A DNA stretch of 64,000 bases, taken from contig JAFKJK010000028.1 in NCBI GenBank assembly GCA_017306015.1, positions 21,605-85,604 on the forward strand, given 5' to 3'. Under the pieces are notes generated by a model. The model saw only the letters and a list, made by a program, of their open reading frames with translations. It searched no databases and was not told where the DNA came from. Numbering within the stretch: position 1 is the first letter of the stretch; the number at the start of each line of letters is the position of its first letter. Shown in pieces: positions 6,965-14,578 of this stretch. The DNA comes from Propionibacteriaceae bacterium. GTDB lineage: Bacteria > Actinomycetota > Actinomycetes > Propionibacteriales > Propionibacteriaceae. Made by a program: the position numbers and the translations under genes.

Positions 6965-7663
6965 TCAGTAGCCGCGCTCAGCCGCTGCGCCCGCGACGAT
7001 CGCCTTCCCTGCGCTCGTCCCGAGTAGGACGGCTCCGGCCCGCAGCAGCGAGGCTGCCTGCTCGTAGGACTTGATCGAGCCGGACGCCTTCACCTGGACG
7101 CCTCCGCGGACCTTGCCCGCCAGGTAGGCGATCGACGTCGGGTTGGCCACCTCGACCGCGCCCGAGCTGGCGTTCTTGAGGTAGGCGGCACCGGCTTCCA
7201 TGGACAGCTCGACGGCCGCGTCCCGCTCGTCGGGGGTGAGCAGCGGCAGCTCCAGCATCACCTTCACCGGGACGCCGACCGCGACCACTCCGGCGATGTC
7301 ATCGCGGAACCGGTCGTACAGGCCGCTCTTCAGCCAGCCGACCTGGACGCCGATGTCGATCTGCTGCGCACCCAGCTCGACCAGGCTCTGCGCCTCGGCC
7401 GCCTTCCCGCGTGACGTCATCACCCCGCACGCCGGGAAGTCCAGCGCGGACGCGACCAGCACCCCCGTCCCGCGCAGCACCTCCACCACCTCGGGCACCC
7501 ACGAGCCGGGCACCATCGCCGCGTTGAAGCCGTAGCTGACCGCCTCCTCGGCGTGCTGGACGATCCGGTCGCGGGTGAGGCCGGTCTCGATCAGGGTGTG
7601 CTGGATGTACGGTGCGATGCTCGCCGGGCTGAGCGTGTCGAGGACCTTGCTGTCCAGTGCCAT
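6965..7663 (-). CDS. deoC: deoxyribose-phosphate aldolase
   Basis: A 232-residue class I aldolase that splits 2-deoxyribose-5-phosphate into glyceraldehyde-3-phosphate and acetaldehyde. The Schiff-base lysine lies in YLKNASSG (Lys163), the second conserved lysine in VKASGSIKSYEQA (Lys192), and the acidic partner in QQIDIGVQVGW (Asp103). Residues around Lys163 (KNASSG instead of KTSTG) place it in a divergent branch. It follows rbsK by 28 bp on the same strand, so the operon would phosphorylate deoxyribose or ribose and cleave the product. GAAGGAACAGG-type purines precede the ATG. Confidence 0.9.
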   Translation of the reverse strand: MALDSKVLDTLSPASIAPYIQHTLIETGLTRDRIVQHAEEAVSYGFNAAMVPGSWVPEVVEVLRGTGVLVASALDFPACGVMTSRGKAAEAQSLVELGAQQIDIGVQVGWLKSGLYDRFRDDIAGVVAVGVPVKVMLELPLLTPDERDAAVELSMEAGAAYLKNASSGAVEVANPTSIAYLAGKVRGGVQVKASGSIKSYEQAASLLRAGAVLLGTSAGKAIVAGAAAERGY

Positions 7664-7691
7664 GTCGTCCTGTTCCTTCCTGGTTCTCCGG

Positions 7692-8615
7692 TCAGTGCGT
7701 GTCGTCCGCGAGCAGAGCCGCGATGTCCTCGGGGCGAGCGAGGCTCGGGATCACCTCGGCGATGCTCACCGCGTGCGCCCCGGCCGCCGCGGCGAAGCGG
7801 ACGGCGTCGCGCAGGTCGTCGCCACGAGCCAGCGCGACCGCCAGTGCTCCGGTGAACGCGTCCCCGGCTCCCGTCGTGTCCACCACCTGCCGCGGCCGCA
7901 CGGCCGGGACGCGGACGCGCGCCGTGCCTGGCTCGTCCACCAGACAGCCGTCCCCACCGAGCGTGACGATCGTCACCCCGGCGTACCGCCGCCTGATGGC
8001 GTCCGCGCATTCCTCGGCCGAGGCGAGGCCGGTCTCGCCGGTCAGCCGCATCGCCTCGGTCTGGTTCGGCGTGACCACGTCCACCAGGCTCCACAGGTGA
8101 GCGTCCAGCGGCTCGGCCGGTGCGGGAGCCGGGTTCAGCAGCGTCCGCACCCCGTGTCGGCGCGCGAGCTCCAGCGCCCGCCGCGCCACCTCGACCGGGA
8201 TCTCGAAGCCCGTCACCAGCAGGTCTGCCGCCGCGATCTCGTTCTCAAAGCGGTCCACCTCAGCGGGGGAGAGGGCATCCAGTGCGCCCGGCGCGATCGC
8301 GATCTTGTTCTCGCCGGTGCTGTCGACCAGGATCATGCCCACCATCGTGGCCGCGTCCGCCGCGACGACGTGGTCGTGCGCGATGCCCTCCGCGCGCCAC
8401 AGCTCGCGGGCGGCGTCCCCGAACGCGTCCCGGCCGACGGCGGTCAGCAGCGACACCTTCGCGCCCAGTCGGGCCGCCGCGACCGCCTGGTTCGAGCCCT
8501 TCCCTCCGTGCCCGGACGAGAACGTCCCGGCCGACACGGTCTCGCCGGCTTCCGGCGCGCGCTGGACGCGCATCGTCAGCCCGACGCCGTAGCTCCCGAC
8601 CACCGCGATCCGCAT
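7692..8615 (-). CDS. rbsK: ribokinase / deoxyribokinase (PfkB family)
   Basis: A 307-residue PfkB kinase transferring phosphate from ATP to the 5-hydroxyl of ribose or a related sugar. Signature 1 appears as GGKGSNQAVAAARLGA (~residue 37) and signature 2 as DTTGAGDAFTGAL with the catalytic Asp. Length is normal. Position directly upstream of deoC makes deoxyribose an attractive substrate (deoxyribokinase), but the motifs do not discriminate. A 20-codon reading frame ends 3 bp before its ATG. Confidence 0.9.
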   Translation of the reverse strand: MRIAVVGSYGVGLTMRVQRAPEAGETVSAGTFSSGHGGKGSNQAVAAARLGAKVSLLTAVGRDAFGDAARELWRAEGIAHDHVVAADAATMVGMILVDSTGENKIAIAPGALDALSPAEVDRFENEIAAADLLVTGFEIPVEVARRALELARRHGVRTLLNPAPAPAEPLDAHLWSLVDVVTPNQTEAMRLTGETGLASAEECADAIRRRYAGVTIVTLGGDGCLVDEPGTARVRVPAVRPRQVVDTTGAGDAFTGALAVALARGDDLRDAVRFAAAAGAHAVSIAEVIPSLARPEDIAALLADDTH

Positions 8616-8618
8616 GGC

Positions 8619-8681
8619 TCAGCCACGTCCCCGGACGAGACGCCAGCCCCGAATCGCGTAGTGGCAGCAGGTGTGGGACAT
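8619..8681 (-). CDS. putative Cys/His-containing 20-residue leader peptide
   Basis: A short frame begins MSHTCCHYAIRGW and ends in a basic RLVRGRG tail, stopping 3 bp before the rbsK ATG. Actinobacteria often carry short cysteine- or arginine-containing upstream peptides that tune translation of the next gene. A -10-like TAGGGT lies about 12 bp before its start, so the transcript could be nearly leaderless. No homology is claimed; it may be chance, but position and composition are suggestive. Confidence 0.35.
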   Translation of the reverse strand: MSHTCCHYAIRGWRLVRGRG

Positions 8682-8737
8682 GCCGAGCACCCTACCGGCC
8701 GTCGGTCCCCGGCGGCATGCCACCCTTCGGAAAGCTG

Positions 8738-9148
8738 CTACTCCCCGCTCGTCCGCGGCGCGCCGAGCAGCCGTTGCAGGAGTTGGGCGGCGGGCAGATC
8801 GGCCGGCGCCCAGTCGAGGGACGCCAGCTCGTCGGGACGCAGCCAGCACCCGTCCGTGTGCTCCGACAGCTGGGGCGAGCCCGTCCGGATGGTGCACAGG
8901 AGCGTGGTCAGCGTGACGTCGGCGAACGGGTAGCGGTGCTCGGTCCGCGCGACTTCCTGCCCGACGTCGATCGCGCAGCCGAGTTCCTCGCGGATCTCGC
9001 GGGCCAGTGCTTCCTGGTGGGTCTCCCCGGGCTCCACCTTGCCGCCCGGAAACTCCCACAGCCCGGCCAGGGGTCCCGTGCCGCGCTGCGTGCAGAACAC
9101 GCGTCCCGCTTCGACGATGACGGCCCCGACGACCTCCAGCCGCTCCAT
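8738..9148 (-). CDS. NUDIX hydrolase, MutT type (8-oxo-dGTP diphosphatase-like)
   Basis: A 136-residue NUDIX protein. The Nudix box GGKVEPGETHQEALAREIRE is followed by ELG and fits GX5EX7REUXEEXGU exactly (Gly36, Glu42, Arg50-Glu51, Glu54-Glu55, Gly57). N-terminal VVGAVIVEAGRVFCTQRG and WEFPGGK match MutT enzymes that remove 8-oxo-dGTP or similar oxidised nucleotides. It lies 9 bp downstream of the Gfo/Idh gene on the same strand. The exact substrate is not certain, as many CTP- and nucleotide-sanitising paralogues share these features. Confidence 0.88.
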   Translation of the reverse strand: MERLEVVGAVIVEAGRVFCTQRGTGPLAGLWEFPGGKVEPGETHQEALAREIREELGCAIDVGQEVARTEHRYPFADVTLTTLLCTIRTGSPQLSEHTDGCWLRPDELASLDWAPADLPAAQLLQRLLGAPRTSGE

Positions 9149-9157
9149 CCGCGCAGC

Positions 9158-10168
9158 CTACGCGGGCCGCGCCTTCGACTCCCGGAGCGGGAGGCCGGCC
9201 AGCCGGTAGGCCTCGTCGACGTAGTCCATGTTGGTGATCGCGTTGGCGAGGTCGGTGGGGAAGATCGCACCCTCGCGGACGGCGGCCTCCATCGCCCGAA
9301 GCTGGTGGGTGTAGGTCGACGTCGTGCCGTGGTGCTCGACGGTCTCGGTGCCGTCGACGGTGACGATCAGCCGGTCGTCGCCGGTCAGGTCGATGAAGTT
9401 CGGCTGCCGGATCGTCCCCCGCGTCCCGGTGACCAGGATCGAGGTGTCGGCCGGACCCTCCAGGCTCGACTCGAGCACCGCTCGGGCTCCGTTCGGCAGG
9501 ACAGCCTCGACGTGGGCGGTCGCATCGATTCGGGAGTCCGCCGCCGCGTTCGCCGTCGCCGTCGCCGAGCGGAGCTCCAGCGTCCCGCCAAGGGCTGCGG
9601 CGACGTCCCGTCCCACGTGCAGGGTGTAGCAACCCAGGTCCATCAGCGAGCCACCCGCCAGCGGCCACGACCAGCGGATATCGGCCAGGTTCGAGCAGTC
9701 GAACTTCATGTCGACGCGCAGCTCGGTGACCTCGCCGATCGCGCCGGTGCCGACCAGTTCGAGCAGCCGCAGGTAGGTGGGGTGGTAACGGTGGTGGAAA
9801 CCCTCGAAGACCACCAGCCCGGACGGGTTGGGCTCCCCGGCCACCAGCCGGGCCTCGTCCGCATTGCTGCCGAACGGCTTCTCCGACAGCACGTGCTTGC
9901 CCGCGCGCAGCGCCGCCAGCGTCCAGCGGACGTGCTCGCTGTTCGGGCTCGGGTTGTACACGACCTCGACCTCGGGGTCGGCCAGCAACTCCTCGTAGCT
10001 GCCGTACGCCTTGGCGATGCTGTGCGTCCGGGCGTAGTCCTGGGCCCGGCCGAGGTCGCGCGCTGCCACCGCCACGACCTCCGCGCCGATCGACCGCGCC
10101 GGCCTGACCACGGCCCGCTCTGCGATCTGCGCTGCTCCCAGGATCCCGATCCGAACCGGCTCTGTCAT
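9158..10168 (-). CDS. Gfo/Idh/MocA family oxidoreductase
   Basis: A 336-residue NAD(P)-dependent sugar or cyclitol dehydrogenase-like protein. The N-terminal Rossmann segment IGILGAAQIAERAVVRPA, the conserved SEKPFGSNADEARL (catalytic-type Lys of EKP) and the second-half motif DLGCYTLHVGRDVAAAL are all present. It would oxidise or reduce a hydroxyl of a sugar, inositol or related compound. It heads the minus-strand series Gfo/Idh - NUDIX - rbsK - deoC, but whether it shares a pathway with the pentose enzymes is unknown. Its promoter would lie in 10169-10288, shared with the divergent VOC gene. Confidence 0.85.
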   Translation of the reverse strand: MTEPVRIGILGAAQIAERAVVRPARSIGAEVVAVAARDLGRAQDYARTHSIAKAYGSYEELLADPEVEVVYNPSPNSEHVRWTLAALRAGKHVLSEKPFGSNADEARLVAGEPNPSGLVVFEGFHHRYHPTYLRLLELVGTGAIGEVTELRVDMKFDCSNLADIRWSWPLAGGSLMDLGCYTLHVGRDVAAALGGTLELRSATATANAAADSRIDATAHVEAVLPNGARAVLESSLEGPADTSILVTGTRGTIRQPNFIDLTGDDRLIVTVDGTETVEHHGTTSTYTHQLRAMEAAVREGAIFPTDLANAITNMDYVDEAYRLAGLPLRESKARPA

Positions 10169-10288
10169 CAGTTCTCCTCCGTCGCCCCGAAGGTATCAGG
10201 GTGGGCCCCGGTCTTCGCCCGCCCGCCAGCGGACGCCGCAGCCCGAGCATCGTTAGGGTGGCCGAGGTCAGAGGAGACGGAGGCGACC

Positions 10289-10789
10289 ATGACCCAACCC
10301 CAGTGGCCCGACCTGGCGTACCGGCCCGCGAGCGGTGGCCCGGACGCCCCGATCCACACCCAGCTCGTCGTCGACTGCGACGACCCGCAGGCCCAGGCCG
10401 CGTTCTGGGCGGCCGCGCTCGGCTACCTGGTCGAGGACGCCCACGACCTGGTGGAGGCCGTCCTCGCCGCCGGGTACGCCGACCGGGAGCGGGACACCGT
10501 CGAGGTCGACGGCCGACTCGCCTTTCGCATGGGCACCGGAATCAAGCACCCCGACGACGTGGACGGGCCGCGCGGCACCGGCCGGCGGATCCTGTTCCAG
10601 GCCGTTCCCGACCGGGCCGGCGGCAAGAACAAGCTGCACCTCGACCTGAACGTCGGCCGCGACCGGATCGACGCGGAGGTCGCCCGGCTGACCGCCCTCG
10701 GCGCCACCGAGCGGTACCGGGTGGATGAGCCGGGAGCCTTTCACACCACGATGGCCGACCCGGAGGGCAACCTGTTCTGCGTGCAGTGA
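10289..10789 (+). CDS. VOC (glyoxalase-like) family protein
   Basis: A 166-residue protein of the glyoxalase-like VOC group common in actinobacteria. HTQLVVDCDDPQAQAAFWAAALGY opens the first module and GAFHTTMADPEGNLFCVQ closes the second. KNKLHLDLNVGRDRIDAEVARLTALGA is the characteristic link that begins the second module. Function unknown. The ATG at 10289 has a purine-rich GGAGACGGAGG just upstream, which rejects the very long upstream frame. Divergent from the Gfo/Idh gene. Confidence 0.82.
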   Translation: MTQPQWPDLAYRPASGGPDAPIHTQLVVDCDDPQAQAAFWAAALGYLVEDAHDLVEAVLAAGYADRERDTVEVDGRLAFRMGTGIKHPDDVDGPRGTGRRILFQAVPDRAGGKNKLHLDLNVGRDRIDAEVARLTALGATERYRVDEPGAFHTTMADPEGNLFCVQ

Positions 10790-10816
10790 CCGCGGCAACG
10801 TGCGACGACCGCGACT

Positions 10817-10896
10817 GGTGACACGTTCGCCCCATCAGTGAACGAAACCGGCCCGATCCGGGCGTCTTGGCTCACTGATGGTGCAAACGTGTCACC
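10817..10896. terminator. long inverted repeat between convergent genes
   Basis: Arms 10817-10841 and 10872-10896 (25 nt each, starting GGTGACACGTT and ending AACGTGTCACC) pair at 23 of 25 positions around a 30-nt loop. It sits between the convergent VOC and DAP-dehydrogenase-like genes, so a bidirectional terminator or a mobile palindrome is likely. There is no T-tract. Confidence 0.5.
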
Positions 10897-10918
10897 TGGA
10901 TCGAGCCCCCGTCCGGAA

Positions 10919-11947
10919 TCACCCCACGTACAGCTCCATCGGGTAGGTCAGGTACGACAGCGGACGCAGCTCATCGGCCGTGACGTAGCCCGGACGCGCC
11001 GCCAGCACGGTCGGGATCCGGTTCACCATCGTCGCGCAGGTGTGCTCGACCGTCGCCGGCTTGGTCACCGCGAACGTCATGTCAGGCTCGCCCCTGACCG
11101 TCCAGTCGCACAGATCGCCGTCGTCGGGTCCGTACACCTTGCCGATGCACTGGGTCTCGATCACCGGCCCCTGGAACGTCTCGGTGGTGACGACCGCGCT
11201 CATCCCGATCGCCTGCCCCGCCGGGATCGTCCGTCCCATCGTCTCGGAGTACAGGTCCGTGTCGTGGAAGTACGGCACGATCCGCTGCGTCTGCGACCTG
11301 ATCGTCCAGCCGAACTTCCGGCACAGGCCTTCGTTCGAGTTCCACACGTAGGACGGCTCCATCGTCTCCGGGTGCGCGATCTGCGCCTCGAACTCCTCAG
11401 CGCTCAGCCCGACCCCGTGGACGCGGGCCAGTGCCAGCCCGTAGTCCTCGACGTTGTAGCTGACCGCACCCTCGATCCGGTCGATCCGATGACAGCCGGA
11501 CGCAGCCAGCGCCACCAGGTTGATCCAGTAGACGTCCTGCATGCCGCTGCCGACGATCGTGCAGCCGGTCTCCTTCGCCAGCCGGTCCAGCCGGTTCGTC
11601 AGCGCCGGCGACGTCGTCCACGGATAGATCGCCTCCTCACACGTCGAGATGACGTCGATGCCGCGGGCCGCACACTTCTCGAAGTGCGGGAACACCTCGT
11701 CCATCAGGCTGAACAGCGTCACCACCGCGATGTCGGGATCGCACTCGTCCAGCACCGCGTCCGCGTCGTCGCGGATCAGCACCCCGGTCTTTACGCCCAG
11801 ACCGGCGTAGTCGCCGACGTCCTGGCCCACGATCTCGGGATCCACATCGATCGCGCCGACCACCTCGGCGCCCTTCTGGAACAGGTACCGCAGAGTGTGC
11901 CGCGACATCTTCCCGCAGCCGTACTGCACAACCCGGATTTTCGACAC
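10919..11947 (-). CDS. 2,4-diaminopentanoate dehydrogenase-like / DapB-fold oxidoreductase
   Basis: A 342-residue NAD(P)-dependent enzyme of the dihydrodipicolinate-reductase-like group that includes clostridial 2,4-diaminopentanoate dehydrogenase. N-terminal KIRVVQYGCGKMSRHTLRYL is the nucleotide-binding strand-helix; AIDVDPEIVGQDVGDYAGLG and GCTIVGSGMQDVYWINLVALAASG are characteristic of the family. The ornithine-fermentation partners (ortA/B) are not in the window, so the amine substrate is unknown. GTG at 11947 is preferred to GTG at 11956 because AAAGGGG lies at a suitable distance. It is divergent from the DeoR gene. Confidence 0.72.
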   Translation of the reverse strand: MSKIRVVQYGCGKMSRHTLRYLFQKGAEVVGAIDVDPEIVGQDVGDYAGLGVKTGVLIRDDADAVLDECDPDIAVVTLFSLMDEVFPHFEKCAARGIDVISTCEEAIYPWTTSPALTNRLDRLAKETGCTIVGSGMQDVYWINLVALAASGCHRIDRIEGAVSYNVEDYGLALARVHGVGLSAEEFEAQIAHPETMEPSYVWNSNEGLCRKFGWTIRSQTQRIVPYFHDTDLYSETMGRTIPAGQAIGMSAVVTTETFQGPVIETQCIGKVYGPDDGDLCDWTVRGEPDMTFAVTKPATVEHTCATMVNRIPTVLAARPGYVTADELRPLSYLTYPMELYVG

Positions 11948-11958
11948 CCTGACCACCC

Positions 11959-11974
11959 CTTTGGTTCACCAAAG
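11959..11974. promoter_or_regulatory. palindrome just upstream of the DapB-like gene
   Basis: CTTTGGT-TC-ACCAAAG is a perfect 7-bp inverted repeat placed 12 bp upstream of the start codon, where a bound regulator would block translation initiation or transcription. The regulator is unknown; the divergent DeoR-like protein is a candidate. Confidence 0.4.
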
Positions 11975-12276
11975 CGTCGCGGGCGCGACCGGCCGAGCGA
12001 GGACAGCATCAGCGCTGGACCGTGCCGGGTCCGGCGACGCGCTATGCCTCCAGCCTAAGTCGGCAGCTGGAGAAATGCGAGGGTCGGCAGCCGGGCGGAG
12101 GTCGCCGACGCCCGCGCCAGGGCCGGCGCTGGCGCCAGCACCGGGGGACGCCCGGGCGTGCGTACTCCTGACACCGACTCAAACCTGTAACACGCGCCCT
12201 CTGTACGAGAGCCCACTCATCTCCTAATATCAGGTCATGTTCGGTCAGAAGCCAACAGCTACGGGCAGAACCGGTC
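11975..12276. other. divergent intergenic region
   Basis: No gene seen. The first half is a GC-rich stretch. Near 12225-12230 a TAATAT stands out as a likely -10 element for the DeoR gene 47 bp downstream, but the -35 is not convincing. A 15-codon frame from ATG 12238 overlaps the DeoR start and is probably chance. Confidence 0.35.
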
Positions 12277-12957
12277 ATGCTCGCTACTGAGCGGCATGCC
12301 CGGATCCTGGGGCTGGTGACGAGCCGGCAGGTCGCCAGCACCGAGGATCTCGCCCTCCAGCTGTGCGTCTCCCCGGAGACGATCCGGCGCGACATTCGCG
12401 TCCTCGACCAGCGCGGCCAGCTCCGACGCGTCCGCGGCGGCGCCGCATCGCCGTCCGCGGCGATCGGGGAGCCGCAGGTCGAGGAGCGCCAGTTCCTGCA
12501 CCGCGCCGAGAAGGAGACCAGCGCCATGGCCCCCACCTTCCGTGGGACCGTCGCCACCACGTCGCTGCTCGTGGCGGGCGAGCTCGCAGCCCACCGTGAC
12601 ATCGAGGTGCTGATCTGCGGGGGACGCGTCCGCGCCGGCGACCTCGGCGTCTCCAACGCCAACGCCGTCGAGTTCTTCGCCGGCATCAACGCCGACCTCG
12701 CCCTGGTCAGTTCCGGCGGCGTCGACGCCCAGCGCGGCCTCACCGACTTCCACCTCGACGAGGTCGCGACCCGCCGCCAGATCCTGCGCAACGCCCGGCG
12801 CGCCTACGTGCTGGCCGACTCGTCCAAGTTCGGCGTCGTCGCGCCGCATTTCGTCGCCGAGATGGACGCCGACCTCGGCCTGATCACCGACCGCAACCCG
12901 GGTGGCGAACTGGAGCGCGAGCTCCGCAGGAAGGGGGGAGCGATCATCTGTCCCTAG
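12277..12957 (+). CDS. DeoR/GlpR-family repressor with shortened effector domain
   Basis: A 226-residue regulator. The N-terminus MLATERHARILGLVTSRQVASTEDLALQLCVSPETIRRDIRVLDQRGQLRRVRGGA is a complete DeoR winged helix-turn-helix. The effector domain ends normally (DLALVSSGGVDAQRGLTDFHLDEVATRR, ADSSKFGVVAPHFV). However, the usual segment after the first helix (GDTVFLDAGTTT-type phosphate loop and the following strand) is missing: EKETSAMAPTFRGT jumps to VATTSLLVAGELAAHRDIEVLICGG. About 25 residues of the sugar-phosphate site appear deleted in frame. It precedes the permease/kinase operon, which it probably controls. Confidence 0.82.
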   Translation: MLATERHARILGLVTSRQVASTEDLALQLCVSPETIRRDIRVLDQRGQLRRVRGGAASPSAAIGEPQVEERQFLHRAEKETSAMAPTFRGTVATTSLLVAGELAAHRDIEVLICGGRVRAGDLGVSNANAVEFFAGINADLALVSSGGVDAQRGLTDFHLDEVATRRQILRNARRAYVLADSSKFGVVAPHFVAEMDADLGLITDRNPGGELERELRRKGGAIICP

Positions 12958-13011
12958 CCGGCAGAGCCGGTCACACCCCCACGTCTGGAAAGACACCGTC
13001 CGAGAAGCACT

Positions 13012-13042
13012 GTCGGGTGGCGCCTTAGGAACGCCACCCGAC
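13012..13042 (+). terminator. strong hairpin between DeoR gene and permease
   Basis: GTCGGGTGGCG (13012-13022) pairs perfectly with CGCCACCCGAC (13032-13042) around a 9-nt loop. There is no T-run, so it may terminate the DeoR transcript weakly or sit in the leader of the permease mRNA 43 bp downstream. Confidence 0.5.
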
Positions 13043-13084
13043 GGGAAGCCCTAACAGTCCTGTGCAAAGGTATGAGGAGCCTCC

Positions 13085-14578
13085 ATGTCCGATCCTGTCA
13101 CACAACCCAAATCATCGATCCCCGAGGACGCCGACGCCCACGTTGCGAACGCCGGCTACAAGCAGCAGTTCAAGCGCACCCTTGGACACTTCGAGTCGTT
13201 CGCCGTCGCCTTCTCGTTCATCTCCATCACCACCGGCCTGTTCTCCACCTTTGGCGTGGTCCTGAACTCGTCCGGGCCGGCCGGCATCTGGACGTGGCCA
13301 ATCGCCACCGTCGGCACGATCCTGGTCGCCCTGGTCTACGGCATGCTGGCCAGCCGCATCCCGCTGTCCGGGTTCTCCTACCAGTGGGCATCCCGCCTGG
13401 TGAACCCCGTTGTCGGCTGGTGGTTCGGCTGGGTGTCGTTCGCGTTCCTGCTGTCGGTGACGATCTCGGTCGACTACGCCTTCTCCCAGGTCGCCCTGTT
13501 CCCGCTGCTCGGCTGGGAGTACACGCCGCTCACCGGTGCCATCACCACTGCCGTGGTGATGGTCGTCCAGGCCGCCCTGATCATCTGGTCCACCCCGATC
13601 CTGACCCGCATCAACAACGCCGCCGTCGGCGCCGAGCTGATCGCGATGATCGGCCTGATCGTGATGATCGCCGTCGCGGTGATCGCGGCCGGCAACAGCG
13701 ACGTCGGCAACATCGGCAACTGGACCTCCACCGGCGTCATCCCGGCCGAGGGCTACATGGGCTGGCTCGGGCCGTTCATGATGGCCTTCCTGCTCGGCGC
13801 CTACACCCTCGTGGGCTGGGAGTCCGCGGCCAACCTGACCGAGGAGACCAAGGAACCCAAGAAGGTCATCCCCAAGGCCATGGTCCGCTCGCTGCTGGTC
13901 TCCGGCATCGTCGGGACGCTGTTCCTGATGGCCATCTCCGCCGGCATCGGCAATGACATCGAGGCCATCTCCGCCAGCACCTCTCCGGTCGCCGACATCA
14001 TCGGACGGACCGTCGGCCACACGCTCGAGACGATCATGCTCGTCGTGGTCTGCGTGGCGATCTTCGCCTGCGGCCTGGTCATCATGACCTCGAACAGCCG
14101 GCTGATCTACGCCATGGCCCGCGACGGCCGCGTCCCCTTCGCCGAGACGTTCACCAAGGTCCCCCGGGCAACCGGCGGACCGATCTGGGCGACCGTCCTC
14201 GCCGCTGCCGGCGCGATCCTGATCACCCTGGCGTTCTACGCGAACAGCGACGCCCTCGCCGGCTTCCTCGGCGCCGGCACGCTGATGCCGGCCATCCTGT
14301 ACGCGGCAACGGTGATCCTCTACATCGCCACCCGTCACAAGTTCACCCATCACCCCGACGACTTCTCGCTCGGCAAGTGGGAGTGGCCGGTCGTGATCGG
14401 CGCCTGCATCTGGCTGTTCATCGAGCTGTCGATCCTGATCTTCCCCGAGGACTTCCGGGTCGCCCAGCTCTACGCGATCGGGACGCTGGTGGTCGGCGGT
14501 GTGGTCTTCGCCATCCTGTGGGCCACCCGGCGGGAGAAGCTCACCCGCGAGGTCGGCACCGACGTGGACGCGCTATGA
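13085..14578 (+). CDS. APC-superfamily permease
   Basis: A 497-residue permease with about 12 predicted membrane helices. The N-terminus YKQQFKRTLGHFESFAVAFSFISITTGLFSTFG and the GPAGIWTWP / GMLASRIPLSGFSYQWASRL segments are characteristic of the GABA/choline-type amino-acid permeases of the APC superfamily. It would import an amine, amino acid or related small solute by proton or sodium symport. Its stop overlaps the FGGY kinase start (ATGA), so transporter and kinase are made together, which is unusual because FGGY kinases act on polyols and sugars. GAGGAGCCTCC precedes the ATG. Confidence 0.88.
   Translation: MSDPVTQPKSSIPEDADAHVANAGYKQQFKRTLGHFESFAVAFSFISITTGLFSTFGVVLNSSGPAGIWTWPIATVGTILVALVYGMLASRIPLSGFSYQWASRLVNPVVGWWFGWVSFAFLLSVTISVDYAFSQVALFPLLGWEYTPLTGAITTAVVMVVQAALIIWSTPILTRINNAAVGAELIAMIGLIVMIAVAVIAAGNSDVGNIGNWTSTGVIPAEGYMGWLGPFMMAFLLGAYTLVGWESAANLTEETKEPKKVIPKAMVRSLLVSGIVGTLFLMAISAGIGNDIEAISASTSPVADIIGRTVGHTLETIMLVVVCVAIFACGLVIMTSNSRLIYAMARDGRVPFAETFTKVPRATGGPIWATVLAAAGAILITLAFYANSDALAGFLGAGTLMPAILYAATVILYIATRHKFTHHPDDFSLGKWEWPVVIGACIWLFIELSILIFPEDFRVAQLYAIGTLVVGGVVFAILWATRREKLTREVGTDVDAL

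Noticed and set aside
12958..13084. Possible riboswitch in the permease leader
   Set aside because: There is a strong hairpin, but no conserved core of the known amine, guanidine, glycine or SAM riboswitches could be matched.
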